Origin: Cyclobacteriaceae bacterium
GTDB lineage: Bacteria > Bacteroidota > Bacteroidia > Cytophagales > Cyclobacteriaceae
Length of the DNA stretch: 64,000 bases
Direction of reading: 5' to 3'
NCBI GenBank assembly: GCA_020436165.1
Contig: JAGQYI010000032.1
Span: forward strand, 1-64,000
Of the stretch, positions 33,466-42,899 are shown piece by piece. Position 1 is the first letter of the stretch, and the number at the start of each line of letters is the position of its first letter. Under the pieces are notes generated by a model, which saw only the letters and a list, made by a program, of their open reading frames with translations, had not been told where the DNA came from and made no database searches. A program made the position numbers and the translations under genes.

Positions 33466-34311
33466 ATGGCCAACCCTAATGAAGTTCTTACCCCAAAACT
33501 AACACCAGCTCAGTTCAACAGACTTGGTCAGTACATCCATACAAATTATGGAATTCAAATGCCTGAGTCTAAAAAGGTGTTATTGGAGGGAAGGCTTCAA
33601 AAGAGGTTAAAAGCAAACAAGCTTGAGAATTTCACTGAATACATCGAATTTCTTTTCAGTAATGAAGGGAAAACCAGAGAACTCCAGCATTTTATCGATG
33701 CGGTTTCAACCAATAAAACTGACTTTTACAGGGAACCGCATCATTTCAAGTTTTTAACGGAAGAATATTTGCCGGAATTTGCCCGGTCAAATAGCCGTAT
33801 TAAAATATGGAGTGCAGCTGCTTCCAGTGGTGAGGAAATTTACACTCTCGCCATTGAGCTAAGAGAGTTTATGGAAGAACATAAAGGTTTTTCTTATGAA
33901 ATATTGGGAACAGATATATCAGCTGAAATATTGCAAAGAGCTGCCAAAGGCATTTACGAAGAAAAAAGAGTAGAAATTATTCCTCTGCATATAAAAAGAA
34001 AGTACCTTCTGAAAAGTAAAGACCGCAACAACAAAACAGTTAAGGTTAGCCGCATTTTACAACAAAATATAAGACTTAAAACATTAAATCTTATGGGTTC
34101 TCTGGCCGGTATACCCAACGACTTTGACATTATATTTTGTAGAAACGTGCTTATTTACTTCAACAGGAAAGTACAGGAAAAAGTAATCAATGCATTATGT
34201 ACCAAACTAAAACCGGGAGGGTTTATTTTTCTTGGCCATTCCGAGTCAATTACAGGCATTACTGCACCATTAAAACAAATAGCCCCAACAATTTATAAGT
34301 ATACTTCATAA
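33466..34311 (+). CDS. cheR: chemoreceptor methyltransferase CheR
   Basis: A 281-residue SAM-dependent enzyme that methylates receptor glutamates. N-terminal helical CheR domain (about 15-70: LGQYIHTNYGIQMPESKKVLLEGRLQKRL), then the catalytic fold with TNKTDFYREPHHFKFL, the SAM loop IWSAAASSGEEIYTLAIEL, and DIIFCRNVLIYFNR. The usual CSTGEE loop is ASSGEE here, a mild variation also seen in relatives. The C-terminal region contains GHSESITG, as is standard. Gene order MCP-cheR with a 21-base gap fits adaptation of the receptor just upstream. Confidence 0.95.
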   Translation: MANPNEVLTPKLTPAQFNRLGQYIHTNYGIQMPESKKVLLEGRLQKRLKANKLENFTEYIEFLFSNEGKTRELQHFIDAVSTNKTDFYREPHHFKFLTEEYLPEFARSNSRIKIWSAAASSGEEIYTLAIELREFMEEHKGFSYEILGTDISAEILQRAAKGIYEEKRVEIIPLHIKRKYLLKSKDRNNKTVKVSRILQQNIRLKTLNLMGSLAGIPNDFDIIFCRNVLIYFNRKVQEKVINALCTKLKPGGFIFLGHSESITGITAPLKQIAPTIYKYTS

Positions 34312-34323
34312 AACACTGCTGCT

Positions 34324-35220
34324 ATGAAAAAGCTCACGGAACAACAGATAATTGAAGCCCTTAGCGAACGGTTTGATCAAAACAAACAGGCTATAGAAGA
34401 ACAGGAGCGCCTGATGGAACAGCTAGAGCAGGTTAACAAAAAATTGATGGAATCGGAATCTGTTAAGTCGCAGTTCTTGTCCAATATCAGAAACGAAATA
34501 AACAACCCGCTCTCCTCTATTTTAGGGCTGGCAGATAAACTAAGCCACAAACCAGGCGATAAAGAACAGGTTATGTACACCTCTGCTCTTATTCATCAGG
34601 AAGCGTTTAGCCTTGATTTTCAGTTGAGAAATATTTTTACAGCAGCCGAACTGGAAGCAGGAGAATTGCAACCCAGCTTTGGGAAAGTCAATGTTTATTC
34701 ACTTGTAGAGGGGGTTATTAAAAAATTCGATCACTTAATAACTAAAAAAGGGCTTTCGGTTGAATTCAAATGCACGGAAAATTTGGAATTCGTAACCGAT
34801 GCCGGCATGCTAAGTTCCATAATCAGGAACCTGGTTTCTAATGGAATTGAGTTCAACAAAGATGGCGGGAAACTGATTCTTGAAGTTTCAGTGGAAGGGG
34901 GAAAAAAGTTGAAGATAAATGTGATTGACACCGGTATTGGCATGAATGAAAGCGATTACAACATTATTTTCGATCGTTTTGTTCAGCTTGAAACCGGAGT
35001 CACCAAAAGCCATTCGGGCCACGGGCTGGGCCTTACCGTAACCAAGGCACAAGTGGAACTAATGCAGGGGTCCGTATCGGTGGAATGTATTATTGGAGAA
35101 GGCTGTAGCATTGGCGTTTCAATACCATTGGCTGAAAAAGACGACATGCACACATTCTCAGATAGTGGCAATGTGTTTTTCTTCGATGATGAAGATGAAG
35201 GAGAAGGAGAAGTATTCTAA
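34324..35220 (+). CDS. histidine-kinase-like protein with Asn in place of the phospho-His
   Basis: A 298-residue soluble protein. A coiled coil (about 18-48) leads into a HisKA-like helix FLSNIRNEINNPLSSILGLA (about 51-70). In active kinases this reads FLxNxSHEIRTPL; here Asn57 takes the place of the phosphorylated His. The HATPase domain looks complete: MLSSIIRNLVSNGIEFN (N box), INVIDTGIGMNE (G1) and SGHGLGLTVTKAQVEL (G2). An acidic tail (FDDEDEGEGEVF) ends the protein. It cannot autophosphorylate on the normal residue, so it may bind ATP and act as a partner or regulator, for instance of the CheY proteins, or phosphorylate another protein. It sits between cheR and cheD with 10-12 base gaps. 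Confidence 0.85.
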   Translation: MKKLTEQQIIEALSERFDQNKQAIEEQERLMEQLEQVNKKLMESESVKSQFLSNIRNEINNPLSSILGLADKLSHKPGDKEQVMYTSALIHQEAFSLDFQLRNIFTAAELEAGELQPSFGKVNVYSLVEGVIKKFDHLITKKGLSVEFKCTENLEFVTDAGMLSSIIRNLVSNGIEFNKDGGKLILEVSVEGGKKLKINVIDTGIGMNESDYNIIFDRFVQLETGVTKSHSGHGLGLTVTKAQVELMQGSVSVECIIGEGCSIGVSIPLAEKDDMHTFSDSGNVFFFDDEDEGEGEVF

Positions 35221-35230
35221 AGAATAAAAA

Positions 35231-36791
<1,561 letters not shown>

Positions 36792-36906
36792 GTATAAAAA
36801 CGTAGTTCAACTACGTATATATGCTAAAAAAACATAGCTATAAAATAGTATTTATATTAATTGAGTTAGATAAGAACTTTGTAGGAAATTTCAAACCAAA
36901 TTTAAA

Positions 36907-37275
36907 ATGAGTAAGAGCGTACTTATTATTGACGATTCACTATATATGAGAACACTCATAAGCAATGCCTTAACCGAAGAAGGATACGAAGTAGTAGGAA
37001 TGGCAGCTGATGGTGAAACCGCCATTGAAATGGCACTTGAATTACAACCTGATGTAATTACATTGGATAATGTTTTACCAGATATGATCGGTTTGGACAT
37101 ACTGAAAATATTAAAAGAAGAAGGTATTGAATCGACCATAATTATGGTTAGTGCAGTTGGTCAGCAATCAGTTGTAGACGAAGGAATGTCACTTGGTGCT
37201 TCAGATTATATTGTTAAGCCTTTTACTCCAGATGGTTTGGTTGAAAAGGTAAACAAAGCTTGCAATAACCAATAG
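36907..37275 (+). CDS. second CheY-like response regulator
   Basis: A 122-residue stand-alone receiver. Acidic pair Asp9-Asp10, phosphorylation site Asp54 in VITLDNVLPDMIG, switch Ser in TIIMVSAVGQQ, and Lys in YIVKPFTP. It differs clearly from the first CheY (28274) and precedes a CheC-like phosphatase, overlapping it by one base if the GTG start of cheC is used. The couple CheY-CheC suggests that this CheY is the one whose signal is ended by CheC. It may drive the gliding machinery or the Sia-type module downstream. Confidence 0.9.
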   Translation: MSKSVLIIDDSLYMRTLISNALTEEGYEVVGMAADGETAIEMALELQPDVITLDNVLPDMIGLDILKILKEEGIESTIIMVSAVGQQSVVDEGMSLGASDYIVKPFTPDGLVEKVNKACNNQ

Positions 37276-37283
37276 TGTCAATC

Positions 37284-37925
37284 ATGGAAGAATTGAACAA
37301 CATCGAGAAAGATGTAGCAAAAGAAATTATTAACATTGGGCTGAGTAAAGCAGCCGACTCCCTCTCCTTTTTTTCTCAGCAAAAAGTAATAATAAGGAGC
37401 TCGGAACTCATTCTTAAAAATACGAACGAAGCCAAAGACCTCTCTAAGAAGGTTGGAGACAAATTATATGTTCTTACCACTGACATTATTGGGGAGCTTG
37501 CCGGTGTTTGCTATCTTATTTTTAATGAACAAGAAGTAAACAAGCTATTGAAAATTAGCTTACCTGCTTCAATTCTCGAAGATGAAGAACAAAAAATGGT
37601 GATGTCTGATGCCATCTTAAAAGAAGCAGACAATATTATAAGCGCATCTGTAATTACCCAATTTGCCAACCTTTTAAATTTCAAAATTCATGGTGGAGTA
37701 CCCAACATGGATGTAATGGAACTAGATAAGGTTTTATCATTTATGCTTTCAAGAGCATCGGAAAGCGAATATTTTTTGCAAATTAGTGCTCAGTTTCATA
37801 CGGAAGAGGTAGACTTTAGTCCTGAGTTTGTGTGGTTTCTGGATAGCAAATTCATCGAAGGGATAAAACAATTTGTGAAAGATAAGTCTTATCTCGAAAA
37901 ACTAAAGGCCCATTCCAACGGCTAA
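37284..37925 (+). CDS. cheC: CheC-like CheY-P phosphatase
   Basis: A 213-residue protein of the CheC/CheX/FliY phosphatase family. Both halves of the pseudo-symmetric fold carry the active-site pattern (Glu-x-x-Asn): AKEIINIGLSKAADSLS near the N-terminus and SDAILKEADNIISASVITQF in the middle. Two intact sites point to CheC rather than CheX. Studied members dephosphorylate CheY and regulate CheD, and a CheD gene is present in this cluster. The ATG at 37284 is chosen; a GTG at 37275 would overlap the preceding stop. Confidence 0.82.
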   Translation: MEELNNIEKDVAKEIINIGLSKAADSLSFFSQQKVIIRSSELILKNTNEAKDLSKKVGDKLYVLTTDIIGELAGVCYLIFNEQEVNKLLKISLPASILEDEEQKMVMSDAILKEADNIISASVITQFANLLNFKIHGGVPNMDVMELDKVLSFMLSRASESEYFLQISAQFHTEEVDFSPEFVWFLDSKFIEGIKQFVKDKSYLEKLKAHSNG

Positions 37926-37947
37926 GTTGAGTTAAGAAATTTAATGA

Positions 37948-38922
37948 ATGAAAGAATCTACGAGTAAGGCTAAGGAGCAAACACCAGAAGAGCGCGTAAA
38001 GCAGCTTGAGCAGGAAATAGAAATGCTAAAACTTAATGTTGAAGAGTTATCTGTAACAAATCAGCATTTGGTTTCTGCTACCTGGCGTGAGCGCGAAATG
38101 AAGCAAAAACTGGGAGAAGCTCTTGATGAGCTAACGGAAACGAAAAAAATTGTTGATGCGCAGCATAAGAGTATTACTGATAGTATCAATTATGCAAAAC
38201 GTATTCAACATGCTATTATTCCCTCAAAAAATGAAATACTAACCCACTTTAAAGACGCCTTTGTTTATTTTAAAGCAAAGGATGTTGTAAGTGGCGATTT
38301 CCCCTGGATGTACAGGAAAGACAAATACGTATACATTGCTGCTGTTGATTGCACAGGGCATGGTGTACCAGGCGCTATGATGTCTTTAATAGGTAATCTA
38401 CTCTTGAAGGACATTGTAGGCAAAAAGGATATTGACCCTGCCGCCTTGCTGTACGATTTACACTGGGGAGTGGTAAAAACCCTAAAACAGGACGAAGAGG
38501 GTAACAAAACTGCTGATGGTATGGATGTGGCCCTTTGCAGAATTGACTTTGAATCGAATGAAATCCAATATGCCGGTGCACACAGACCACTATACCATGT
38601 AAGAAACGGTGAATTGGAACAGTATAAAGGTGATAAATACCCAATCGGTGGAAACCAGTATGAGGGTAAAAACACCTTTACGAATCATTCGCTTTCGTAT
38701 TTAGAAAATGATCTAATTTATTTCTTCTCGGATGGGTTCACTGATCAGTTTGGAGGACCCGACCAACTAAAATTTGGACCGAAAAGAACGCGGGACTTAC
38801 TACTCGAACATGCGCATTTACCCATGAGCGATCAGCACGATAAGGTGAAAAGTGCATTTGAGGAGTGGCAAGGTAACCACACCCAGATAGATGATGTATT
38901 AATGATAGGTATTAAATTCTAA
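37948..38922 (+). CDS. SpoIIE/PP2C-type Ser/Thr phosphatase (SiaA-like output)
   Basis: A 324-residue soluble phosphatase. An N-terminal coiled coil (about 12-80) is followed by the linker SITDSINYAKRIQHAIIPS, widespread in Bacteroidota SpoIIE proteins, and the catalytic domain: FKAKDVVSGDF and AAVDCTGHGVPGAMMSLIGN (metal-binding Asp and Gly), GMDVALCRIDF, LIYFFSDGFTDQFGG and IDDVLMIGIKF. Manganese-dependent removal of phosphate from a Ser or Thr is expected. The next two genes encode SiaB- and SiaC-like proteins, so the natural substrate is phosphorylated SiaC. Unlike SiaA of Pseudomonas it has no membrane sensor part, so its input probably comes from the chemosensory proteins. Confidence 0.88.
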   Translation: MKESTSKAKEQTPEERVKQLEQEIEMLKLNVEELSVTNQHLVSATWREREMKQKLGEALDELTETKKIVDAQHKSITDSINYAKRIQHAIIPSKNEILTHFKDAFVYFKAKDVVSGDFPWMYRKDKYVYIAAVDCTGHGVPGAMMSLIGNLLLKDIVGKKDIDPAALLYDLHWGVVKTLKQDEEGNKTADGMDVALCRIDFESNEIQYAGAHRPLYHVRNGELEQYKGDKYPIGGNQYEGKNTFTNHSLSYLENDLIYFFSDGFTDQFGGPDQLKFGPKRTRDLLLEHAHLPMSDQHDKVKSAFEEWQGNHTQIDDVLMIGIKF

Positions 38923-38932
38923 CTAAAACACT

Positions 38933-39505
38933 ATGAAAGAAAATTCATTTGCCAATTCAGAATTCATGGATTTTGTTTATTCCGTGCATGAGAATATGGT
39001 TAAAAATGATATTATGCTGATTTATGAAGGTGAAGTGAATCAGGATATCACAAAAACTTTTACAACCTTAACTCAAAAGAACCTGGAAGAGTCGGAAGCC
39101 AACCTTCCTATTAAAAAAAGGGTTTACCACGTAATGGTAGAGTGCTTGCAAAATATTGGAAAGCATTCCGATAATGCAGAATCCGGTCTTCCTGAAATAC
39201 CCGGAACTGGTATTTTTATGGTTAGCAGGTCACCAGAAGGTTATTATGTGATTACAGGCAATCCGGTCGCCAATTCCCGTATTGACGAAATAGCTGAAAT
39301 GATCGAAACTGTAAACAAGATGGATAAAGAGGAAATAAAAGCCTACTATAAGAAAAAAATTCTTGAGAGCAGAATTTCTGAAAAAGGTGGAGCAGGACTA
39401 GGTTTTATTGATATTGTAAAGAAGACCGGGAACAAAATTGAATTTCACTTCCAGAAAATAAACGATATAGCATCGTTCTTTGTAATGAAAACATATATTA
39501 ACTAA
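38933..39505 (+). CDS. siaB: SiaB-family protein kinase
   Basis: A 190-residue GHKL-fold kinase like SiaB, which in Pseudomonas phosphorylates SiaC on Thr68. Visible elements: YHVMVECLQNIGKHSDNAES (N box, with the Asn that holds magnesium), ISEKGGAGLGFIDIVKKTG (ATP-lid glycines), and FFVMKTYI at the end. There is no phospho-acceptor His domain, as expected for a Ser/Thr kinase of the anti-sigma-factor sort. It lies 10 bases after the phosphatase gene and 9 before siaC. Confidence 0.88.
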   Translation: MKENSFANSEFMDFVYSVHENMVKNDIMLIYEGEVNQDITKTFTTLTQKNLEESEANLPIKKRVYHVMVECLQNIGKHSDNAESGLPEIPGTGIFMVSRSPEGYYVITGNPVANSRIDEIAEMIETVNKMDKEEIKAYYKKKILESRISEKGGAGLGFIDIVKKTGNKIEFHFQKINDIASFFVMKTYIN

Positions 39506-39514
39506 GATCAGAAA

Positions 39515-39892
39515 ATGGACGCACTTATAATTGAAGCTACAGACGAAACCCCCAAAGTAGTACTTGATCCGGGTAATAATATTTTTGAATTTTCAGGAAA
39601 ATCACTTCCTGAAGATGTAACAACTTTTTACGGACCAGTACTTGAATGGCTGGATGGTTATGGACAATCGCCCAATGATAAAACCATTGTTAAGTTTAAC
39701 CTGGTTTATTTCAATACTGCCTCTTCGAAGCTAATCTTAGATATCCTTTTCAAACTTGAAGAGTTTTATGAAGATGGAAACGATATTTCTGTTGAATGGC
39801 ATTATCAGGAAGAGGATGAAGACATGGAAGAAGCTGGAGAAGAATATGCAGATTTAGTTGAAATGCCCTTAGAACTTAAGAGCTACGAATAG
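39515..39892 (+). CDS. siaC: SiaC-family regulatory phosphoprotein
   Basis: A 125-residue partner-switch protein (DUF1987). Its phosphorylation site is conserved: YFNTASSK with Thr68, the same number as in Pseudomonas SiaC. In that species unphosphorylated SiaC binds and activates the diguanylate cyclase SiaD, and so controls aggregation and biofilm. No diguanylate cyclase gene occurs in this window, so the target here is unknown and may not involve cyclic-di-GMP. The acidic C-terminus (EEDEDMEEAGEEYAD) may be flexible. Last gene of the cluster, followed by a strong terminator. Confidence 0.9.
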   Translation: MDALIIEATDETPKVVLDPGNNIFEFSGKSLPEDVTTFYGPVLEWLDGYGQSPNDKTIVKFNLVYFNTASSKLILDILFKLEEFYEDGNDISVEWHYQEEDEDMEEAGEEYADLVEMPLELKSYE

Positions 39893-39919
39893 CTCTTTTT
39901 AGGAATAAAAAGTAAAAGC

Positions 39920-39965
39920 AAAAGTGCTTAAATTGGCCTTAATGAACCTATTTAAGCACTTTTTT
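39920..39965 (+). terminator. rho-independent terminator of the che-sia cluster
   Basis: Arms AAAAGTGCTTAAAT and ATTTAAGCACTTTT pair around a 17-base loop and end in a T run, 28 bases after the siaC stop. Confidence 0.85.
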
Positions 39966-40058
39966 GTTATCTTACGTACAAATACGTAGCAATAACTAAG
40001 ACAAAAATCTACTACAAAATGGTATTAAATATTTAGTGGTAACTTGCACCAGTAACAA

Positions 40059-40066
40059 TACTTTTG
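40059..40066 (+). promoter_or_regulatory. -7 box before the small lipoprotein gene
   Basis: TACTTTTG, an exact match to TAnnTTTG, lies 24 bases before the start codon at 40090. A TTG lies about 12 bases upstream of the box; no convincing -33 element at normal spacing. Confidence 0.55.
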
Positions 40067-40089
40067 TAACAGTTAAACCCAATAACAAA

Positions 40090-40227
40090 ATGAAAAAGAT
40101 AGTTCTATTAGTTGCTCTTGTTGTCTCAGCTGTTGCATTCGGTTCATGTACTTCTTACACCTGCCCAACCTACTCTATGGAGACTCCACAACAAGCTCCT
40201 TCTCAATTGGATCAGCAGAATTTATAA
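40090..40227 (+). CDS. small lipoprotein-like secreted peptide
   Basis: A 45-residue protein: MKKIVLLVALVVSAVAFGSC is a signal sequence with the Cys of a lipobox-like site at position 20, leaving a mature part of about 25 residues that is rich in Pro, Gln, Thr and Cys (CTSYTCPTYSMETP). It has its own promoter-like box. Similar very short lipoproteins are common in Bacteroidota, with no known function. I chose the ATG at 40090 because it begins the signal; an upstream in-frame start at 40036 precedes the promoter box. It is not related to its neighbours in any way I can see. Confidence 0.6.
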   Translation: MKKIVLLVALVVSAVAFGSCTSYTCPTYSMETPQQAPSQLDQQNL

Positions 40228-40237
40228 TCCTAAAACC

Positions 40238-40498
40238 ATGTTGCGTTTTTTGAATCGTAAGAATAATTCTTATGAGCTAAGCAATCGGGAATTAGATAAG
40301 ATTTTCGAAAGGTTTTTGTCTGACAATAAAATTTCTCTGAAGTTCTGCTCTACCCATAATCTATGCAAAGAAGCAATTTTTAAGATTGCCTCTAAAATAA
40401 AATGGTTTCAAAAGGAGTATAACTATGTACCCAATAAAGCCTATCTTATTCTGAGCAAACTTTCTTCTACCGAAAGAAAGTTGGTAGGACAGTTCTAA
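40238..40498 (+). CDS. hypothetical small basic protein
   Basis: An 86-residue, Lys-rich, probably helical protein (MLRFLNRKNNSYELSNRELDKIFERFL...). No motif that I recognise, no signal peptide, and no membrane segment. The ATG at 40238 is chosen; an in-frame start at 40112 would run through the lipoprotein gene in another frame. It begins 10 bases after the lipoprotein stop, so it is probably on the same transcript. Confidence 0.55.
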   Translation: MLRFLNRKNNSYELSNRELDKIFERFLSDNKISLKFCSTHNLCKEAIFKIASKIKWFQKEYNYVPNKAYLILSKLSSTERKLVGQF

Positions 40499-40519
40499 GT
40501 TGTGTACTTTAGCCTTACT

Positions 40520-40753
40520 ATGGCTAAGGTTATTTATCAATACTTTAAAAAAGAAATCGATCAGAATAAGATATTAGTTCGAATTGATCCTACAACAATG
40601 GAAGGGCTGGAATTATTGGTAGCTGACTCGGGGCAGATCAAAAAGAACAACAGGCAATTTGACGAAGAAATCTACGAAGATCTTAAGGAAGATGAGTTTG
40701 TAGAAGCCAGCCCAATGGAGTTTAACCTTTATCTCTCCGGAATTACCAAATAA
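40520..40753 (+). CDS. conserved-looking small acidic protein
   Basis: A 77-residue acidic protein (MAKVIYQYFKKEIDQNKILVRIDPTTMEGLELLVADSG...). It has a repeated Glu/Asp-rich tail and no motif I can name. The ATG at 40520 is preferred over a GTG at 40502. It lies 25 bases before the promoter box of the SRP RNA. Similar short proteins are often seen in Bacteroidota near conserved loci, but I cannot assign a function. Confidence 0.6.
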   Translation: MAKVIYQYFKKEIDQNKILVRIDPTTMEGLELLVADSGQIKKNNRQFDEEIYEDLKEDEFVEASPMEFNLYLSGITK

Positions 40754-40777
40754 ATTAATATTTCTCACAAAAGTCTT

Positions 40778-40785
40778 TAACTTTG
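40778..40785 (+). promoter_or_regulatory. -7 box of the SRP RNA gene
   Basis: TAACTTTG fits TAnnTTTG exactly. The RNA begins about 5 bases downstream at GGCAAA (40790), the expected distance from a -7 element. Confidence 0.7.
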
Positions 40786-40787
40786 TG

Positions 40788-40885
40788 GTGGCAAATCGGT
40801 ACGACTAGCTCCTGCCAAACTCCCCCAGGTCCGGAAGGAAGCAAGGGTAGGCGGTTGTAGCAGTGCGATACTCGGTTTGCCTTTT
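40788..40885 (+). ncRNA. ffs: signal recognition particle RNA (4.5S type)
   Basis: A roughly 95-base bacterial SRP RNA. The conserved apical loop region is present: CCCCCAGGTCCGGAAGGAAG followed by CAAGGGTAGG, which holds the GGAA-type tetraloop and the Ffh-binding internal loops. The outer helix closes with GGCAAA (40790-40795) and TTTGCC (40876-40881), and CTCCTGCC pairs with GGCGG-type bases further in. A T-rich stretch just after 40881 can end transcription. It works with Ffh to direct membrane and secreted proteins to the translocon. Exact ends are estimated. Confidence 0.93.
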
Positions 40886-40937
40886 TGTTTTTTTATTTAA
40901 AACAATCTTCTCAACTTCCTAAAAGTCACCAACAGTA

Positions 40938-41141
40938 ATGTACATCATCAAGATCAAGGGAAAAGCCAAAATACCAGATTACATCCAGATAAGAGATGAT
41001 GCTTTTATTTTGGTCGGTTATTTCAGAGCTGATCGCCCCCTGCCCGATCTTGAGAAGTTTGGCCTTAAAGAGCAGGAAAATTATTTGCAAACTCTCATAA
41101 AAGAATTACCTTTTGGGAAGCTAACAAAACTTGAGATTTAA
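40938..41141 (+). CDS. conserved hypothetical protein coupled to ftsE
   Basis: A 67-residue soluble protein with pattern MYIIKIKGKAKIPDYIQIRDDAFILVGYFRADRP..., probably a small alpha-beta fold. I do not recognise a named family. Its stop TAA overlaps the ftsE start by one base (TAATG), so the two are translationally coupled and may act together in cell division or envelope work. No signal or membrane segment. Confidence 0.7.
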   Translation: MYIIKIKGKAKIPDYIQIRDDAFILVGYFRADRPLPDLEKFGLKEQENYLQTLIKELPFGKLTKLEI

Positions 41142-41827
41142 TGAATTTCACTTCAGAGCCAATAGTTTCTGTAAAAGAGGCAAGTATATTTCAGGACAAT
41201 GAAACTGTTTTAAGCAATGTTAACTTCTCTATTAACAAAGGGGAGTTTGTTTACCTTATTGGTAGAACCGGAAGTGGCAAATCCTCATTGCTAAAGACCT
41301 TGTATGCAGATATACCTCTTAGGCTGGGTGATGTTCATGTGGCAGGGTATGAAATAAAAAATATCAGATCTAAGGATGTTCCTCATCTAAGAAGAAAACT
41401 AGGTATAATTTTTCAGGATTTCGAGCTTTTCCAGGACAGAACCGTATCGGAGAATCTCGAATTTGTAATGCGTGCAACAGGATGGAAAGATAGATCCAAA
41501 ATAAAGAAACGCGCTACTGAAGTTTTAATGCAAGTTGGACTGGGTTCGGTGAGTAGCAAAATGCCTTTTCAACTCTCTGGTGGTGAGCAGCAACGTGTAG
41601 TAATTGCAAGAGCCTTGCTTAATGAACCCTCCATCCTACTGGCAGATGAACCTACCGGAAACCTGGACCCGGAAGTTTCACTTGGTATTTTTGAGCTATT
41701 CAAGCAAATAAACAAAAGTGGGACAGCCATTTTAATGGCCACCCACGATTTTAAGTTGATTGAAACTCATGCATTCAGAAGACTGGTCTGTGAGAATGGA
41801 AAATTGATTGATGAACAAAAAGACTAG
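41141..41827 (+). CDS. ftsE: FtsE-type ABC transporter ATPase
   Basis: A 228-residue ABC ATPase of the FtsE/LolD group. Walker A GRTGSGKS (41-48), Q-loop FQDFELFQDRTVSENL, signature LSGGEQQRV, Walker B ILLADEPTGNLDP, and switch His in MATHDFKLIE. FtsE with the membrane protein FtsX controls septal peptidoglycan hydrolysis. The FQDF...DRTVxENL pattern favours FtsE over LolD. No ftsX is adjacent: a small unknown gene precedes it and a convergent minus-strand gene follows, overlapping by 4 bases. In Bacteroidota the two are often apart, so this is not alarming. Confidence 0.9.
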   Translation: MNFTSEPIVSVKEASIFQDNETVLSNVNFSINKGEFVYLIGRTGSGKSSLLKTLYADIPLRLGDVHVAGYEIKNIRSKDVPHLRRKLGIIFQDFELFQDRTVSENLEFVMRATGWKDRSKIKKRATEVLMQVGLGSVSSKMPFQLSGGEQQRVVIARALLNEPSILLADEPTGNLDPEVSLGIFELFKQINKSGTAILMATHDFKLIETHAFRRLVCENGKLIDEQKD

Positions 41828-42873
41828 TCCGCATAATCAATTTTTGCGTTTCCATAAGATGAGGTTATGGAAATAATCCTGTTGCCAGCATTCTTGCCAT
41901 CTCCCAGAACTCCTTTATAAACTTTATGTTGAGCCTCCTCCCTTAAGTGAGAGTAGTCAAGAGGAATATCGCCATACCTTAGTGAGCAGTAGGTCATATC
42001 CGCATCAAGTGTAGCTCCAAAGCCCTTTTCAAATCCAAGTTCAATTGAACCATATTTCGATTGCAAATCAATTTTGTCAAAGTCCTTGGAAATCCATCCT
42101 ACTTTTAACCCACCACCATGTAGTGATTCGAACGTTATTGATTTATACAGCTTTTTAATTGTTACGCTTCCATATTTTGATTCCCCGGACAATGTATTCA
42201 CCTCGTCCATTTTTACATTACCATAACGATTTTCAACCTCCAATTCATTTGTCTTGTCCGATATGTCAAGGTTAGAGTAATTACTGGATAATTCTACAGA
42301 ACCCATCGTACCAAGGCTTAAATTTGAATAGCTAACACTTAAATCTCCTGTTGATACCCCTTCAATCTCACCATTACTATAACTCATATCAAGCGCTGTT
42401 CTTCCTTTGCACTCATCGATTTTAAGGTTTCCATACGCTACATTAATCTCATTCTCTCCACTATTTTCATCCAAGTATAAATTCCCATAACTATTCTTAA
42501 GGTCATAAGCCAATGTTTTTGGTGCCTTAACCCAATACTCAATTTTAAGCTGCTCTCCGGACCTGTTGTTTATAGACCCATTGATATTTGTCCTAAAACT
42601 TAGCGCTTCCTTATTGCTATCGTTTATAACAATCTCAACATTTTCGACCATTTCTTTTGCCTGGCTGGCTGTTCTCTTTTTTGCTTCAATCTTTACCTTG
42701 AGCTCCACAGTTTTGTTGTCCCAAGTATCAATATGAATATCGCCATACTTGCCCGTAATGGCCAGGCTGCCCTTACCTGAAACGGAATAATTACGTTCTA
42801 CTGTTTTTGTTTCTGTGTACTGTGCCATTACACCAAATGGCAAAACCAGTAATATTATTAAAATTCTTTTCAT
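41824..42873 (-). CDS. exported DUF4097-like beta-repeat protein
   Basis: A 349-residue protein with a signal peptide (MKRILIILLVLPFGVMAQ). The rest is a beta-helix-like series of short strands with recurring Tyr-Gly-Asn or Tyr-Ser-Asn turns: SYGNLYLDENSG, AYGNLKIDECKG, SYSNGEIEG, SYSNLSLG, RYGNVKMDE, KYGSVTIKK, KYGSIELG. This is the DUF4097 (adhesin-like) pattern common in Bacteroidota. It lies behind an ECF sigma and a probable anti-sigma gene on the same strand (27 bases after the latter), so it is probably expressed with them. Its role is unknown; regulation of the envelope stress system is possible. Confidence 0.8.
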   Translation of the reverse strand: MKRILIILLVLPFGVMAQYTETKTVERNYSVSGKGSLAITGKYGDIHIDTWDNKTVELKVKIEAKKRTASQAKEMVENVEIVINDSNKEALSFRTNINGSINNRSGEQLKIEYWVKAPKTLAYDLKNSYGNLYLDENSGENEINVAYGNLKIDECKGRTALDMSYSNGEIEGVSTGDLSVSYSNLSLGTMGSVELSSNYSNLDISDKTNELEVENRYGNVKMDEVNTLSGESKYGSVTIKKLYKSITFESLHGGGLKVGWISKDFDKIDLQSKYGSIELGFEKGFGATLDADMTYCSLRYGDIPLDYSHLREEAQHKVYKGVLGDGKNAGNRIISITSSYGNAKIDYAD

Positions 42874-42899
42874 GATCAATTTATTAATTTATACCCCTT

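Noticed and set aside
36792-36906. Second promoter before the second cheY
   Set aside because: The gap contains GAACTTTG, but it lacks the TA of the TAnnTTTG box, so I do not call it.
40036-40089. Upstream extension of the small lipoprotein gene
   Set aside because: The extension would put 18 residues before a clear signal peptide and would lie across the promoter box at 40059-40066.
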